From assembly GCA_943371005.1 (NCBI GenBank), contig CALRTB020000003.1:248001-312000 (forward strand): DNA of 64,000 bases, written 5' to 3'. Each line of letters starts with the position of its first letter. Position 1 is the stretch's first letter. This document shows positions 1 through 8,956 of this stretch, piece by piece. Source of the stretch: MRBY01 sp943371005 (GTDB lineage Bacteria; Cyanobacteriota; Cyanobacteriia; Cyanobacteriales; MRBY01). Under the pieces are notes generated by a model. That model was not told the origin of the DNA. It was given only the letters and a program-made list of their open reading frames with translations, and searched no databases. Position numbers and translations under genes: made by a program.

Positions 1-1
1 C

Positions 2-496
2 ACTGGCGATGTTCAAGGACTGCGGGGCTTTATTCCTAACTCTCACCTAGTCGATAAAAATGTCGATGATCTAATGGGTCAACTCCTAACGGTTAATTTC
101 CTGGAGTTTGACCAAGAACGTCGCAAATTAGTGCTGTCCCAACGCTATGCTGCCCAAGCCGAAGTGATGCGTCGCCTGTCAATTGGTGCTTTAGTCAGTG
201 GCACCGTGGTGAATATCAAACCCTACGGCGTTTTCGTCGAACTCGATGGCATGACCGGACTCCTCCACCGCAGTCAAATTAGTGCCAAGCCCGTTGAGCA
301 AATCGAAGCCCTCTTTAGCATTGGCCAAACGGTGCGGGTGCTGATCACAGACATCGAAGAAAGCAATAATCGCATTTCCCTGTCCCTACAGGCCCTCGAA
401 AAATTCCCCGGTGAAGTGATCGAGCAGTTTGACGCAGTACAAACTAATGCCGAGGAACGGGTAGAGGCAGCCCGCAAAAAACTCAATCTGGTTTAA
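2..496 (+). CDS. S1 RNA-binding domain protein, 3' part (ribosomal protein S1 family)
   Basis: The reading frame is open from the window edge, so the gene starts upstream and 164 C-terminal residues are visible. It ends one S1 (OB-fold) repeat, running from GDVQGLRGFIPNSHL to VLSQR, and then holds a complete second repeat of about 70 residues (from GALVSGTVVNIKPYGVFVEL to RISLSLQ). S1 repeats bind single-stranded RNA and in ribosomal protein S1 help place mRNA on the 30S subunit. Cyanobacteria carry two or three S1-type genes, and this short-tailed form could be the second paralogue rather than the main rpsA. A strong terminator follows at 563-588. Family assignment is firm; the exact paralogue is not. 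Confidence 0.85.
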   Translation, partial: TGDVQGLRGFIPNSHLVDKNVDDLMGQLLTVNFLEFDQERRKLVLSQRYAAQAEVMRRLSIGALVSGTVVNIKPYGVFVELDGMTGLLHRSQISAKPVEQIEALFSIGQTVRVLITDIEESNNRISLSLQALEKFPGEVIEQFDAVQTNAEERVEAARKKLNLV

Positions 497-562
497 GGCA
501 TAAAAAATAAGGGAAAAGTTTCCCTTGTTAACCAGAATCAACTAACTTAACTGGTAATTTGA

Positions 563-588
563 GGTGGTCTAGAGACCATCTTTTTTTT
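563..588 (+). terminator. Rho-independent terminator after the S1 gene
   Basis: GGTGGTCT at 563-570 pairs with AGACCATC at 573-580, including one G-T pair, and a run of eight T follows. It lies 66 bases after the S1-domain stop codon and before the convergent DUF760 gene. Confidence 0.75.
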
Positions 589-633
589 GGGCAAATTTCA
601 GAAAGCGACTATTTTCTGTGTTTTACAGGGAGA

Positions 634-978
634 CTATTCAAAGTCCAAGTCCGCATGGAGGGAGCCAGATTCAACGAGGCTAGATTCTAGGTTCATGCGT
701 TGTTCCATCTGGCCGAGGAAATAACCCGTCATCATGGCGGACGCTAGGAGATTTGCTAGATTTTCGCGGTCGGTGGTAATGCTCACTTGAAAATCATCTG
801 GGGGTAAGACACCGATTAAGCCTCTGACATTGTGGGCGATGATATCTTTTATCTCCGAGCTAGCGGACTGGGCCACCCGTGCAAGTACGTCCGGATTTTG
901 CTGTTGCAAGTATTCCATTAAATTGTTTGCGGCTTGTTCGTCAACGTCGGCGGAAAAGAAGTCAGAGTTAAAAATCAT
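634..978 (-). CDS. DUF760 family protein
   Basis: A 114-residue soluble, acidic protein of the DUF760 family, which is found in cyanobacteria and plastids and has no established biochemical role. The visible family core is the segment NLMEYLQQQNPDVLARVAQS, followed by IKDIIAHNVRGLIGVLP and then a helix carrying LLASAMMTGYFLGQMEQR. No signal peptide or membrane segment is present. It is transcribed divergently from the methyltransferase gene at 1175 and converges on the S1 gene. Family assignment is by recognition; function unknown. Confidence 0.8.
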   Translation of the reverse strand: MIFNSDFFSADVDEQAANNLMEYLQQQNPDVLARVAQSASSEIKDIIAHNVRGLIGVLPPDDFQVSITTDRENLANLLASAMMTGYFLGQMEQRMNLESSLVESGSLHADLDFE

Positions 979-1174
979 TCCTTAGTCCGAAAATATTTAC
1001 TGCTCACCCCCCACTTTAGCTTTTATTTATCAGACTGTACATGGTGGGTAGCCGGAGAGCTTAGGGAGAGCGCTAGGGGCCAATGGTGTGAATCACGGGG
1101 GCGATCGCCCCCAAAAAGTCCCTGGGGATGATCAACTGTAAAATAAGTAACGCCTGCAAACCCTGTTGTAATTT

Positions 1175-2107
1175 ATGCCGACGATGACCGTAAGCTCTTC
1201 TCGCCAACCCACCGATTTTCGTGTCAAGCTAGTCAACGGCCTTTTGGCAATTCGACCGATCGCTGCCCTGGCGAAAAACCGCGCCCGGGCGATGATGATT
1301 CAGCGGGCCGAAAGGTTAGGGGTGCCCTGGCGGGAAACTGTGGCGACCCTACAAAAACGGGATTGGCAGGGGGATCTCGCGGCGGTTGAAAATCCGGATT
1401 TAGAGTATCCCGAATATTATCTGCGCTCATTCCATGCCTATGAGGCTGGAAATTTGGGTTGGGAGCCGGCCCTAGAGGTCGAATCGGCAGCCTATTCTGT
1501 CCATTCAACCTTGTTTGGTGAACCGAACGTCCAAGGGGATGCGTTGCTGCGGGATAGCTACCACCAAATTCTGAAATTTAACATTGATATTACCCCTGAA
1601 AAAATTGTCGATATTGGCTGCAGTGTGGGCATGAGTACGGAAGCATTGCAGCAGGTTTTCCCCCAGGCACAATTGACGGGAGTAGATCTGTCGCCCTATT
1701 TTCTAGCCGTAGCCAAGTATCGCACCGCAAACCTGGGTGATCGTTTTACCTGGTGCCATGCTCCTGGAGAGGATACCAAACTGCCTGGGCAATCGTTTGA
1801 TTTGGTGTCCTGTTCTTTGATTTTCCATGAGCTGCCCCAGACAGCGGCGATCGCCATTTTCCGGGAAGCGAAACGACTCCTCAAACCGGGTGGCTATTTT
1901 GCGATGATGGATATGAATCCCCAGGCGGAAGTTTATGAAAAAATGCCCCCCTATATTTTGACGTTGCTCAAAAGTACAGAACCCTATTTGGATCAGTATT
2001 TCAGCCTGGATGTGGCCGAGGAGTTGCAGCGGGCTGGGTTTGAGGCCCCCTTCATCCAAGAAAATACCGTCCGTCACCGCACGGTCATTGCCAAGGTCAG
2101 GGATTAA
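1175..2107 (+). CDS. Class I SAM-dependent methyltransferase
   Basis: 310 residues. The N-terminal 145 residues are a family-specific region ending near the FNIDITPEKI segment. The Rossmann methyltransferase core then starts with VDIGCSVGMSTEALQ (motif I, SAM binding), continues with LTGVDLSPYF (acidic residue that binds the SAM ribose) and FDLVSCSLIFHELP (motif IV region), and ends with LLKPGGYFAMMDMNP. The substrate cannot be read from sequence; small-molecule or lipid methylation is the usual role of this fold. A second in-frame ATG lies at 1184. The stop is 3 bases before the FAD oxidoreductase gene, so the two are probably one transcript. Confidence 0.85.
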   Translation: MPTMTVSSSRQPTDFRVKLVNGLLAIRPIAALAKNRARAMMIQRAERLGVPWRETVATLQKRDWQGDLAAVENPDLEYPEYYLRSFHAYEAGNLGWEPALEVESAAYSVHSTLFGEPNVQGDALLRDSYHQILKFNIDITPEKIVDIGCSVGMSTEALQQVFPQAQLTGVDLSPYFLAVAKYRTANLGDRFTWCHAPGEDTKLPGQSFDLVSCSLIFHELPQTAAIAIFREAKRLLKPGGYFAMMDMNPQAEVYEKMPPYILTLLKSTEPYLDQYFSLDVAEELQRAGFEAPFIQENTVRHRTVIAKVRD

Positions 2108-2110
2108 GCC

Positions 2111-3214
2111 ATGGTGAAACGGGTTGTAATTTTAGGAGCAGGGGTCGTTGGGGCGGCGATCGCCTATGAGTTGAGCCGATTGAATCAGTTCGAGATTACG
2201 GTTTTAGATACAAGTCAACCGGCCAGTGGGTCAACGGGGGCGGCCCTGGGGGTACTGATGGGCATCATCAGCCGCAAAACGAAGGGACGGGCCTGGACAT
2301 TACGCCGCCGCAGTATGGAACGCTTTCCTGAGCTTTTAAAAGAACTCGCCGCTGCGGGTCAGCCAGTGCCCCACAATCCCCACGGCATTTTGAAATTATT
2401 GCGAGAACCAGAGGAACTAGAAAAAGGCGATCGCCTCCGGGATTTGCGCCAAGCATCGGGTTGGCAGTTGGCAATCTGGGATCAGGAAATGATTCAGCAA
2501 CATTGTCCCCACCTCCAAGCCGAAGAAGCTGCTGGCGGCATTTTTTCGCCCCAGGATTTTCAGGTGCAGCCCGTCCCCTTCACCCAAGCGCTACTGGCCG
2601 TCGCCCAACAAAATGGTGTGCATTGTCAGTTTGGGGTCTCCCAGCCCAGGTTGGATGTAACAGATCAACATTGTCAAAAAATTGTCACGGATCAAAACAG
2701 CTATCCTTGCGATTGGCTCATTGTTTCAGCGGGTTTAGGTTCCCTGGAGATAACCAAAAATCTAAGCGCAAGCCTTTCCCTGGGGCCAGTGTTGGGGCAA
2801 GCCTTTCACCTGCGTGTGCCAGAACAAGTTGAACCGCAAACCCCTTTTCAACCCGTAGTGAGTTTTGAAGATATCCATGTGGTGCCCCTCGGCCAAGGGG
2901 AATATTGGGTGGGGGCGACGGTGGAATTTCCCGCTGAAACAGGTGAGATCACCACCGATGCGAACCTCGCTGATCAAGTGCTCCAAAAGGCGATCGCCTT
3001 CTATCCGGTGTTAAAACAGGCAGAAATTCTCCGGCATTGGTCAGGAAAACGGCCCCGGCCCAATGGTCAAGGCGCTCCCGTACTCAAAGGATTAGCGGGT
3101 TACGACAATATCCTCCTGGCCATGGGGCACTACCGCAATGGCGTACTCTTGGCCCCAGCCACGGCCTTAACGATCCGCGATTGGCTCCTGGCCCCGGAAA
3201 CCATTCCTTTTTAG
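2111..3214 (+). CDS. FAD-dependent amino-acid oxidase family protein (DadA/ThiO type)
   Basis: 367 residues. The N-terminus VVILGAGVVGAAIAYELS is a dinucleotide-binding (GxGxxG) fold for FAD, and the C-terminal LLAMGHYRNGVLLAPATA matches the flavin-contacting end of the D-amino-acid dehydrogenase and glycine oxidase family. These enzymes oxidise amino acids to imino acids; ThiO makes dehydroglycine for thiamine synthesis in some bacteria. No thi gene is beside it, so a thiazole role is only a possibility. It starts 3 bases after the methyltransferase stop and precedes rsmI by 34 bases, suggesting an operon of two or three genes. Confidence 0.8.
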   Translation: MVKRVVILGAGVVGAAIAYELSRLNQFEITVLDTSQPASGSTGAALGVLMGIISRKTKGRAWTLRRRSMERFPELLKELAAAGQPVPHNPHGILKLLREPEELEKGDRLRDLRQASGWQLAIWDQEMIQQHCPHLQAEEAAGGIFSPQDFQVQPVPFTQALLAVAQQNGVHCQFGVSQPRLDVTDQHCQKIVTDQNSYPCDWLIVSAGLGSLEITKNLSASLSLGPVLGQAFHLRVPEQVEPQTPFQPVVSFEDIHVVPLGQGEYWVGATVEFPAETGEITTDANLADQVLQKAIAFYPVLKQAEILRHWSGKRPRPNGQGAPVLKGLAGYDNILLAMGHYRNGVLLAPATALTIRDWLLAPETIPF

Positions 3215-3248
3215 TCCCTCCCAGTTCTTAAACTTCCTAACACAAACC

Positions 3249-4094
3249 ATGACGACCTCCGGCACCCTTTATCTGGTGGGCACCCCCATCGGCAACCTCG
3301 ATGACATGACTTTCCGGGCGATCGCCACCCTCAAAAACGTTGATTTGATCGCCGCCGAAGACACCCGACACACCGGCAAACTCCTCAAGCATTTTCAAAT
3401 TGCCACCCCCCAAATCAGCTACCACGACCACAACCGCCACCAACGACAGGCGCAACTCCTCGAAAAATTGCACAGTGGGCTAAATATTGCTCTAGTTAGC
3501 GATGCCGGATTACCGGGGATCAGCGATCCTGGCTTTGAGTTGGTCGCCAGTGCCATCGACGCAGCAATTACGGTAGTGCCCATTCCAGGGGTGAGTGCCG
3601 GACTGACGGGCTTAATTGCCTCCGGTATCTCCCCCGAAAAATTTGTCTTTGAAGGTTTTTTACCCCCCAAGAAAAAGGATCGCCATCAACTCTTAGCGCA
3701 ACTGTGCGAGGAGCCCCGCACCCTAATTTTCTACGAAGCGCCCCATCGTCTCGTAAAAACCCTGACGGATTTGCTAGAGCATTTTGCAGGCGATCGCCCC
3801 CTTGTGTGTGCTAGGGAATTGACAAAACTCCACGAAGAATTTTGGCGCGGCACCCTAGAAACAGCCCTCACCCATTACCAACAGCACAATCCCAAGGGGG
3901 AATTCACCCTAATTTTGGCCGGGGCGAGCCCACAAACTGACCAGGAGGCACCGACTGATGCTGAAATCTTGGCCCAACTTCAGGTGTTAATCCAACAGGG
4001 AATGAGCCGTTCCGGGGCTAGTCGCACCCTCGCCCAACAACTCAACCTCTCCCGCCGCCACATTTATCAACTCAGCACAGATCTAGAGAGTTAA
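3249..4094 (+). CDS. rsmI: 16S rRNA (cytidine1402-2'-O)-methyltransferase
   Basis: 281 residues, the normal size for RsmI. It methylates the ribose of C1402 in the decoding centre of 16S rRNA with SAM. The tetrapyrrole-methylase fold shows as LYLVGTPIGNLDDMTFRA near residues 8-25, AAEDTRHTGKLL near 35-46, and LVSDAGLPGISDPG near 80-93, all typical of the RsmI branch. The stop codon at 4094 is only 2 bases from the stop of the convergent RodZ-like gene, so the two transcripts must overlap unless termination occurs inside a gene. Confidence 0.95.
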   Translation: MTTSGTLYLVGTPIGNLDDMTFRAIATLKNVDLIAAEDTRHTGKLLKHFQIATPQISYHDHNRHQRQAQLLEKLHSGLNIALVSDAGLPGISDPGFELVASAIDAAITVVPIPGVSAGLTGLIASGISPEKFVFEGFLPPKKKDRHQLLAQLCEEPRTLIFYEAPHRLVKTLTDLLEHFAGDRPLVCARELTKLHEEFWRGTLETALTHYQQHNPKGEFTLILAGASPQTDQEAPTDAEILAQLQVLIQQGMSRSGASRTLAQQLNLSRRHIYQLSTDLES

Positions 4095-4096
4095 GC

Positions 4097-4927
4097 CTAA
4101 GAAGATGCTTGAGTTTTAGGTTTGTTGTTGTCTGCTTTGGCTTGGTAGGTAAACTCTTCGACGGCACCGGGTTCCCCTAAACGATGGGGTTGCTGGTTAT
4201 TGATGGTGATATAAACGGCCCCGGCATTACCGGAACGGACTCGCACACTTTCATCGGCGATCCATTGTTTTTGGGTGCCCTTGGCGAGGGTGCCTTCAAA
4301 GGCCGTTTGACCATCAATTTCCACTCGCATCCAAGCCATTTCTTGGGTTTGAATATCCACCACCACCGATTCTGGCACGTCTGCTGCATTGCCATTGGGG
4401 TTGGTGGCAGCGATGGGCTGGGATAGTACGGTGCTTTGGGCCGTTCTGTTCTCTTGGCGGGCGGGGGTTGTACTCTCCAGGAGCGCTGGATCGAGTTGGG
4501 GCGTCAGACTGGGATTTTGGTTACGGACGATATTCCCCAAGGATTGCACTGTGGCGACGATGATCAACAAATAGGCAAGGTACAGATGACTAGGTCGCAA
4601 CTGGAAATGATAGATAAATTGGCTCCAGCGGGGAATGTGCCAACGGTTTTGGGCCTCGGCTTGGGGAAATTCTTGGGCGATCACCGTGCCATCGAGGCCA
4701 AGACATTCCGCATAGCAACGCAGGAGACCTTGGAGATAAACCGGCTCTGGGAGTTGCTCTAGGCGACCTGCTTCAATGCTTTCCAGGAGTGCCCGGCGAA
4801 TATTCGTTTTACGGGCAACAAAGGCGAGAGACCAGTCTTTAGCGAGGCGTTGTTGCTGCAACTGGACACCGATTTGGGCAAGGTATTCTTGCTGGGGGAT
4901 GGGGGAATGGATCGCTGTCTCCTTCAT
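4097..4927 (-). CDS. RodZ-like helix-turn-helix membrane protein
   Basis: 276 residues. The N-terminal 70 residues form a Cro/Xre-type helix-turn-helix of the RodZ kind (LAQIGVQLQQQRLAKDWSL, then RRALLESIEAGRLEQLP). A single membrane segment follows near LYLAYLLIIVATVQSLGNIV, then a low-complexity linker and a C-terminal beta domain of the DUF4115 type (WMRVEIDGQTAFEGTLAKG). RodZ links MreB to the envelope in rod-shaped bacteria. The architecture fits, but the role in this organism is inferred. Its ATG overlaps the stop of the upstream pseudouridine synthase gene by 4 bases, which suggests translational coupling. Confidence 0.8.
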   Translation of the reverse strand: MKETAIHSPIPQQEYLAQIGVQLQQQRLAKDWSLAFVARKTNIRRALLESIEAGRLEQLPEPVYLQGLLRCYAECLGLDGTVIAQEFPQAEAQNRWHIPRWSQFIYHFQLRPSHLYLAYLLIIVATVQSLGNIVRNQNPSLTPQLDPALLESTTPARQENRTAQSTVLSQPIAATNPNGNAADVPESVVVDIQTQEMAWMRVEIDGQTAFEGTLAKGTQKQWIADESVRVRSGNAGAVYITINNQQPHRLGEPGAVEEFTYQAKADNNKPKTQASS

Positions 4928-5703
4928 GCTTGGTACTCCCGGACTGGGGCGGATGAATGGAATGGAAAATTAGAATTATATTTGGATCGGAGCTGTTTGA
5001 TCTCAGCTTTGGTTAGGGAACGGGCTTGCCCCCGTTGCAGATCACCCAGGTGTAGGTTGCCAATGGCTAGACGATGGAGTTTTACCACAGGAAAACCGAG
5101 CTGATCAGCTACCCGACGGATCTGGCGGTTGCGCCCTTCGGTAAGCATGATATCAATACAGGTTTTATCTTGGGTAATGGTTTTGAGGTGAATTTGAGTG
5201 GGCAAAGTGCGGCGATCGCCTAACATTATCCCCTGACGCCACTGGTCGAGGATATGCTCTGGCACTTTCCCTTTTAGCCAAACGCGATAGGTTTTGGGAA
5301 TGTGGTACCGAGGATGAGTCAAGGCCAGGGTGAAATCACCGTCATTGGTCAGCAGCAACGCCCCTGTGGATTGGGCATCGAGGCGGCCAATGGGGTGAAT
5401 TCCCTTTCCCTGTCGGAGCGGTGGGGGCAGTAAATCTAAGACTGTAGATCGTCCCTTGGGATCGGCACAGGTAGAAACCACCCCCTTGGGTTTGTGGATG
5501 AGGTAATAGTAATGTCGCGGCCGTTCAGTCGCCTTGAGGGGTTTACCGTCAACACAGAGGCGATCGCCTTCTGGATCGGCTTGATCGCCCAACTGAACGG
5601 GTTTGCCATTGAGGGTAACCCGTCCAGCGAGAATGAGTTTTTCTGCGCCCCGCCGTGAAGCAATGCCCCAACGGGCGAGAATCTTTTGCACTCTTTCAGC
5701 CAT
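4924..5703 (-). CDS. rRNA pseudouridine synthase, RsuA/RluB family
   Basis: 259 residues. An S4 RNA-binding domain covers about residues 3-50 (QKILARWGIASRRGAEKLI). The catalytic domain holds IGRLDAQSTGALLLTNDGD, in which Asp109 is the expected nucleophile that converts uridine to pseudouridine. Further family marks are HPRYHIPKTYRVWLKG and LTEGRNRQIRRV. RluB (23S U2605), RluE and RsuA share this layout and cannot be separated here with confidence. The gene overlaps the downstream RodZ-like gene by 4 bases. The start ATG at 5703 gives a complete S4 domain. Confidence 0.9.
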   Translation of the reverse strand: MAERVQKILARWGIASRRGAEKLILAGRVTLNGKPVQLGDQADPEGDRLCVDGKPLKATERPRHYYYLIHKPKGVVSTCADPKGRSTVLDLLPPPLRQGKGIHPIGRLDAQSTGALLLTNDGDFTLALTHPRYHIPKTYRVWLKGKVPEHILDQWRQGIMLGDRRTLPTQIHLKTITQDKTCIDIMLTEGRNRQIRRVADQLGFPVVKLHRLAIGNLHLGDLQRGQARSLTKAEIKQLRSKYNSNFPFHSSAPVREYQA

Positions 5704-5896
5704 AGATTATGGAGTGCTGGTTTTTAAAAAGCCAGGAAAATTGCAAGTCATATTTTACAAATCTTAGCAGGTGTTGTTTCCCTGCATAAATACCTAAGAC
5801 CAAAGGAAGATGTTGAAATTCCTTGACAAACGTGGGTAGAAGAAATGGGTCTCTGCCTTAATAGTTTACCCATAGCGTCCGGCGTAATTTCGTCCC
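5704..5896. other. Intergenic region upstream of the pseudouridine synthase gene
   Basis: About 190 AT-rich bases separate the starts and stops of two minus-strand genes. On the plus strand TTGACA occurs at 5823, but no matching -10 box or downstream plus-strand gene follows it. I saw no terminator for the TldD gene here. A minus-strand promoter for the pseudouridine synthase operon must lie in or near this stretch; I cannot place it. Confidence 0.3.
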
Positions 5897-7381
5897 TTAA
5901 CGACCAATGGTGATGTTTCCCACCCGGATTGGGACGCAGGCGTGGGTCATTTGGGCAATCTGCATTGGCTCTCCTTTGCCGCACATATCGGTGCCGCGCT
6001 GTTCTAATTCTGAAGCCGGGGCGATCGCCTCTACTTTATTCCAGAATTCTGTGGTCATGCTCTGGTAAGTGAGATTTTTGACCATGCCGTTGAGTTGACC
6101 ATTTTTGACGTGCCAGACCCCATTGCCGCCAAACTGAAAATTCCGCCGCTGTTGGTCAATGGAAAAAGTATCATCCCCGTCGATGAGATAACCGTCTTTG
6201 GTATCGGCGATCATTTCCGCGAGGGTTGCCGTGCGATCGCCCCCAGGTTCTCCCGGTTCAAGGCCCAAATTCGGGATCCGCACCATGGGGACACTGGCCC
6301 AACTATCAGCGAAGGCACAACCATTGCTTTCTGGGCAACCGAGGCGGTGGGCTGTTTCTCGGTCGGTGAGATAATCCGTCAAAATGCCATCTTTGACCAC
6401 GTACCATGCCTGGGCCTTAACCCCCTCATCGTCATAGCCAGCGGTGCTGCGACCACCAGGTTGGGTGCGGTCAGCCTTGAAATTCACCCAGGGGGCCGCG
6501 TATTGCAGTTGATTGAGATGATTTGTTGTGGCAAAACTTGTCCCGGCAAAATTGGCCTCATAGCCATAAACCCGGTCTAACTCCGTGGGATGGCCGACGG
6601 ATTCGTGGATCGGCAGCCAGAGGTGACTGGGTTTGAGGATTAAGGTCGTTTCACCGCTGGGGGCTTCGGGGGCATGGACTTTTTCGATGGCTTCCTGGGC
6701 GACGCGCTCGACATTGTTGCGGAGGGTTTCCGGTTCGATGTGTTCATAACCGAGGTTCAAGGGCGATCGCTCATATTTTCGACCCTGGGCATCCCCATTG
6801 GCCACCGCCGTACAACCCATCCCGGCCCCACTGCGATAGAGCCGTTGTTCAATTAAAGATCCTTCCGTCGAAGCAAAGATTTTGTCCTCTTGGGTAAAGC
6901 TCAGATAAGCATAGGCTTTTTTAATCTGGGGATCATGGCCCAGGAACCGATCCGTTAAATCGAGGAGGAGGTCTGTTTTTTCCGTGAGGGACACCGCAAA
7001 CGGATCAATTTGAATCGGCGTTTCGTAGCGATCGCGGTAGGCGGGCACTGGCACCAGACGAATCGGTTCCCGTTGGCTGAGGCGACTGCCTTTGGCAATA
7101 TCAATGGCCAACTGCACAACGCGTACAATCTCTGCGGTCGTTCGCCGGTGACTCGCGGCAAATCCCCAAGCCCCCTGCCACAGTACCCGCACCCCAAAAC
7201 CGGCACTCACATTATCACTGAGGCGCTTGAGGGAACGATCTTGGGCCCAGAGTCGCTGCTTACGATAGGTACAGAGACGAATTTCGCCGTACTCACAACC
7301 CTGTTGCCGGATTAGTTGAATGGCAGCTTGGGCAAGGTCGCTAAACGTCAAATGTTGGGGGTGGGGCGCGGCTTGAACCAT
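5897..7381 (-). CDS. tldD: TldD/PmbA-family metalloprotease
   Basis: 494 residues, the usual length for TldD. The zinc-protease signature HESVGH is intact at residues 259-264 (HExxxH), and the conserved C-terminal cysteine sits in RGTDMCGKGEP at about residue 467. In enterobacteria TldD works with TldE (PmbA) as a heterodimer that degrades unfolded peptides and matures modified peptides such as microcin B17. Cyanobacterial genomes normally encode both partners; TldE is not in this window. No signal peptide is seen, so it is cytosolic. The next upstream gene on the same strand is the HI0933-type flavoprotein, 30 bases away, so a shared transcript is likely. Confidence 0.9.
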   Translation of the reverse strand: MVQAAPHPQHLTFSDLAQAAIQLIRQQGCEYGEIRLCTYRKQRLWAQDRSLKRLSDNVSAGFGVRVLWQGAWGFAASHRRTTAEIVRVVQLAIDIAKGSRLSQREPIRLVPVPAYRDRYETPIQIDPFAVSLTEKTDLLLDLTDRFLGHDPQIKKAYAYLSFTQEDKIFASTEGSLIEQRLYRSGAGMGCTAVANGDAQGRKYERSPLNLGYEHIEPETLRNNVERVAQEAIEKVHAPEAPSGETTLILKPSHLWLPIHESVGHPTELDRVYGYEANFAGTSFATTNHLNQLQYAAPWVNFKADRTQPGGRSTAGYDDEGVKAQAWYVVKDGILTDYLTDRETAHRLGCPESNGCAFADSWASVPMVRIPNLGLEPGEPGGDRTATLAEMIADTKDGYLIDGDDTFSIDQQRRNFQFGGNGVWHVKNGQLNGMVKNLTYQSMTTEFWNKVEAIAPASELEQRGTDMCGKGEPMQIAQMTHACVPIRVGNITIGR

Positions 7382-7411
7382 GGTTTAAAAAAGAATGAGG
7401 TTGTTGTGATC

Positions 7412-8644
7412 TTAGTGAATATTTTTGGCGATCGCCTGACCCGCGAGCCAACTTGTCGTCCAAGCACTCTGAAAATTAAAGCCCCCAGTGATCCCATCAA
7501 TGTCGAGCACTTCCCCAGCGAAATAGAGGCCCGGACAACGGCGACTTTCGAGAGTTTTAAAATTCACTTCCTTCAGGGAAACACCACCACAGGTGACAAA
7601 TTCTTCCTTAAAAACGCCTTTCCCTTGGATGTTGTATTGGCCCTGGGTGATTTCTTGACAGAGAATGTTTAGTTGTTTTTTCGCCAGATCTGCCCAATTT
7701 TGATCAGGACTAATGCCGGCAAATTGCGCCAAACTTTGCCACAGGCGTTTGGGGATATCCACCGGGGGCAGGGTCGTAATTTTCTTTTTGGGATGTTGGG
7801 TTTTAAAGGTTTGGATTTGTTGACGGAGGGTTTCTGGGTTGATGTCGGGGAGCCAATTAACCGTGAGGGGCATTTTGTAGCGGTGTTCGGCTAACGTGCG
7901 CGCTCCCCAAGCGGAGAGTTTTAAAACCGCTGGCCCACTGAGACCCCAATGGGTAATTAGGAGTGGCCCCGTTTGGGCGAGTTTTTTCTTTTGATCGAGT
8001 TTGATGCTCACAATTGCTTTGGGCACGCTCACCCCGGCGAGACCTTGGAGCCGCGGATCGTTGATCTGGAAGGTAAAGAGGGACGGTTTCGGCGGCACAA
8101 TCTTGTGGCCCAAGGTGGCAGCGACTCGATGGCCCGAAGGATGACTCCCCGTTGCCAACAAAATGCAGTCGGCAGAAAGGCGATCGCCCCCCTTGAGATT
8201 CACCTGAAATTGTCCTGTTTCATCTTGAACAATGCTTTGCACAACAGCCCCGGTGCGACATTGAATCTTTGCCGTAGTTGCCGCTGCGAGAAAGGCGCGA
8301 ATAATCGTTTCGGAATCGTCCGTCACCGGGAACATCCGCCCATCGGCTTCGGTTTTGACCTTGACCCCTTCGGCCTTGAGCCAAGCAATCATGTCCTGGG
8401 GTTGAAACTGACTGAAGGCCCCCCGTAATTCCCGCTGGCCCCTCGGATAGGCCTTGACTAATTCTACGGGATCAAAGCAGTGGTGGGTGACATTACAGCG
8501 GCCGCCCCCAGAGATTTTCACTTTGCTGAGAAATGCTTTGCCCGCTTCGAGGATAATCACCTCTAACTTTGGGTTCGTCCGGGCAGCGGCGATCGCCCCA
8601 AAAAAACCCGCCGCACCGCCCCCAACGACGATTAATCTTGCCAT
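7412..8644 (-). CDS. HI0933-type NAD(P)/FAD-dependent oxidoreductase
   Basis: 410 residues. The N-terminus LIVVGGGAAGFFGAIAAA is the FAD Rossmann motif and KISGGGRCNVTHH is the hallmark of the HI0933 family (also called BaiN or RdsA type). The C-terminus has the second FAD contact CPGLYFAGEVLDIDGITGGFNFQ. The enzymatic role is poorly established for the family; some members reduce steroid or thiol substrates. It sits between a small membrane protein gene (6-base gap) and the TldD gene on the same strand. Confidence 0.85.
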   Translation of the reverse strand: MARLIVVGGGAAGFFGAIAAARTNPKLEVIILEAGKAFLSKVKISGGGRCNVTHHCFDPVELVKAYPRGQRELRGAFSQFQPQDMIAWLKAEGVKVKTEADGRMFPVTDDSETIIRAFLAAATTAKIQCRTGAVVQSIVQDETGQFQVNLKGGDRLSADCILLATGSHPSGHRVAATLGHKIVPPKPSLFTFQINDPRLQGLAGVSVPKAIVSIKLDQKKKLAQTGPLLITHWGLSGPAVLKLSAWGARTLAEHRYKMPLTVNWLPDINPETLRQQIQTFKTQHPKKKITTLPPVDIPKRLWQSLAQFAGISPDQNWADLAKKQLNILCQEITQGQYNIQGKGVFKEEFVTCGGVSLKEVNFKTLESRRCPGLYFAGEVLDIDGITGGFNFQSAWTTSWLAGQAIAKNIH

Positions 8645-8650
8645 GGTTTG

Positions 8651-8920
8651 TTAGTAATTCTTTGTCCACTCCAGCCCATAGAGGATCCCAGAAAGGAGCG
8701 TCAGGAGCAACATGATATTAATGATGCCCCCCGGCAGTAGCGTAAAGGGCGGCACCCCAAACCCCCGCAAAATCCAGAGCAACAAAAAGCAGACGAGGCA
8801 AGTAATAAAGAGGTAGAGAACACCGGAAGAATTGGAGCGATTCACAGGGCGACACACCGGGTCAAATAACGTCTCTAGTTTAACATTTGCCCCTTGGGGC
8901 CGCCCAAAACCCGCTATCAT
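8651..8920 (-). CDS. Small two-span membrane protein, unknown function
   Basis: 89 residues from the ATG at 8920; a TTG at 8932 would add four. After a polar N-terminus of about 30 residues there are two clear membrane segments, around LYLFITCLVCFLLLWIL and IINIMLLLTLLSGILYGL, joined by a short Pro/Gly-rich loop. The protein matches no family I recognise. It is 6 bases upstream of the HI0933-type gene and divergent from leuB, whose ATG is only 36 bases away, so the two promoters must overlap the gene starts. Internal GTG starts at 8857 and 8845 are also possible. Confidence 0.6.
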   Translation of the reverse strand: MIAGFGRPQGANVKLETLFDPVCRPVNRSNSSGVLYLFITCLVCFLLLWILRGFGVPPFTLLPGGIINIMLLLTLLSGILYGLEWTKNY

Positions 8921-8956
8921 AAACAGTTGCAAAAATATCTAGATCAACACCCTCCT

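Noticed and set aside
934..1131. Plus-strand 65-codon frame between DUF760 and the methyltransferase
   Set aside because: Starts antisense inside DUF760, has no family, and its end is made of HIP1-derived codons.
8894..8956. Longer leuB start
   Set aside because: Adds 21 residues outside the LeuB family and would overlap the divergent small membrane protein gene; ATG at 8957 fits the conserved N-terminus.
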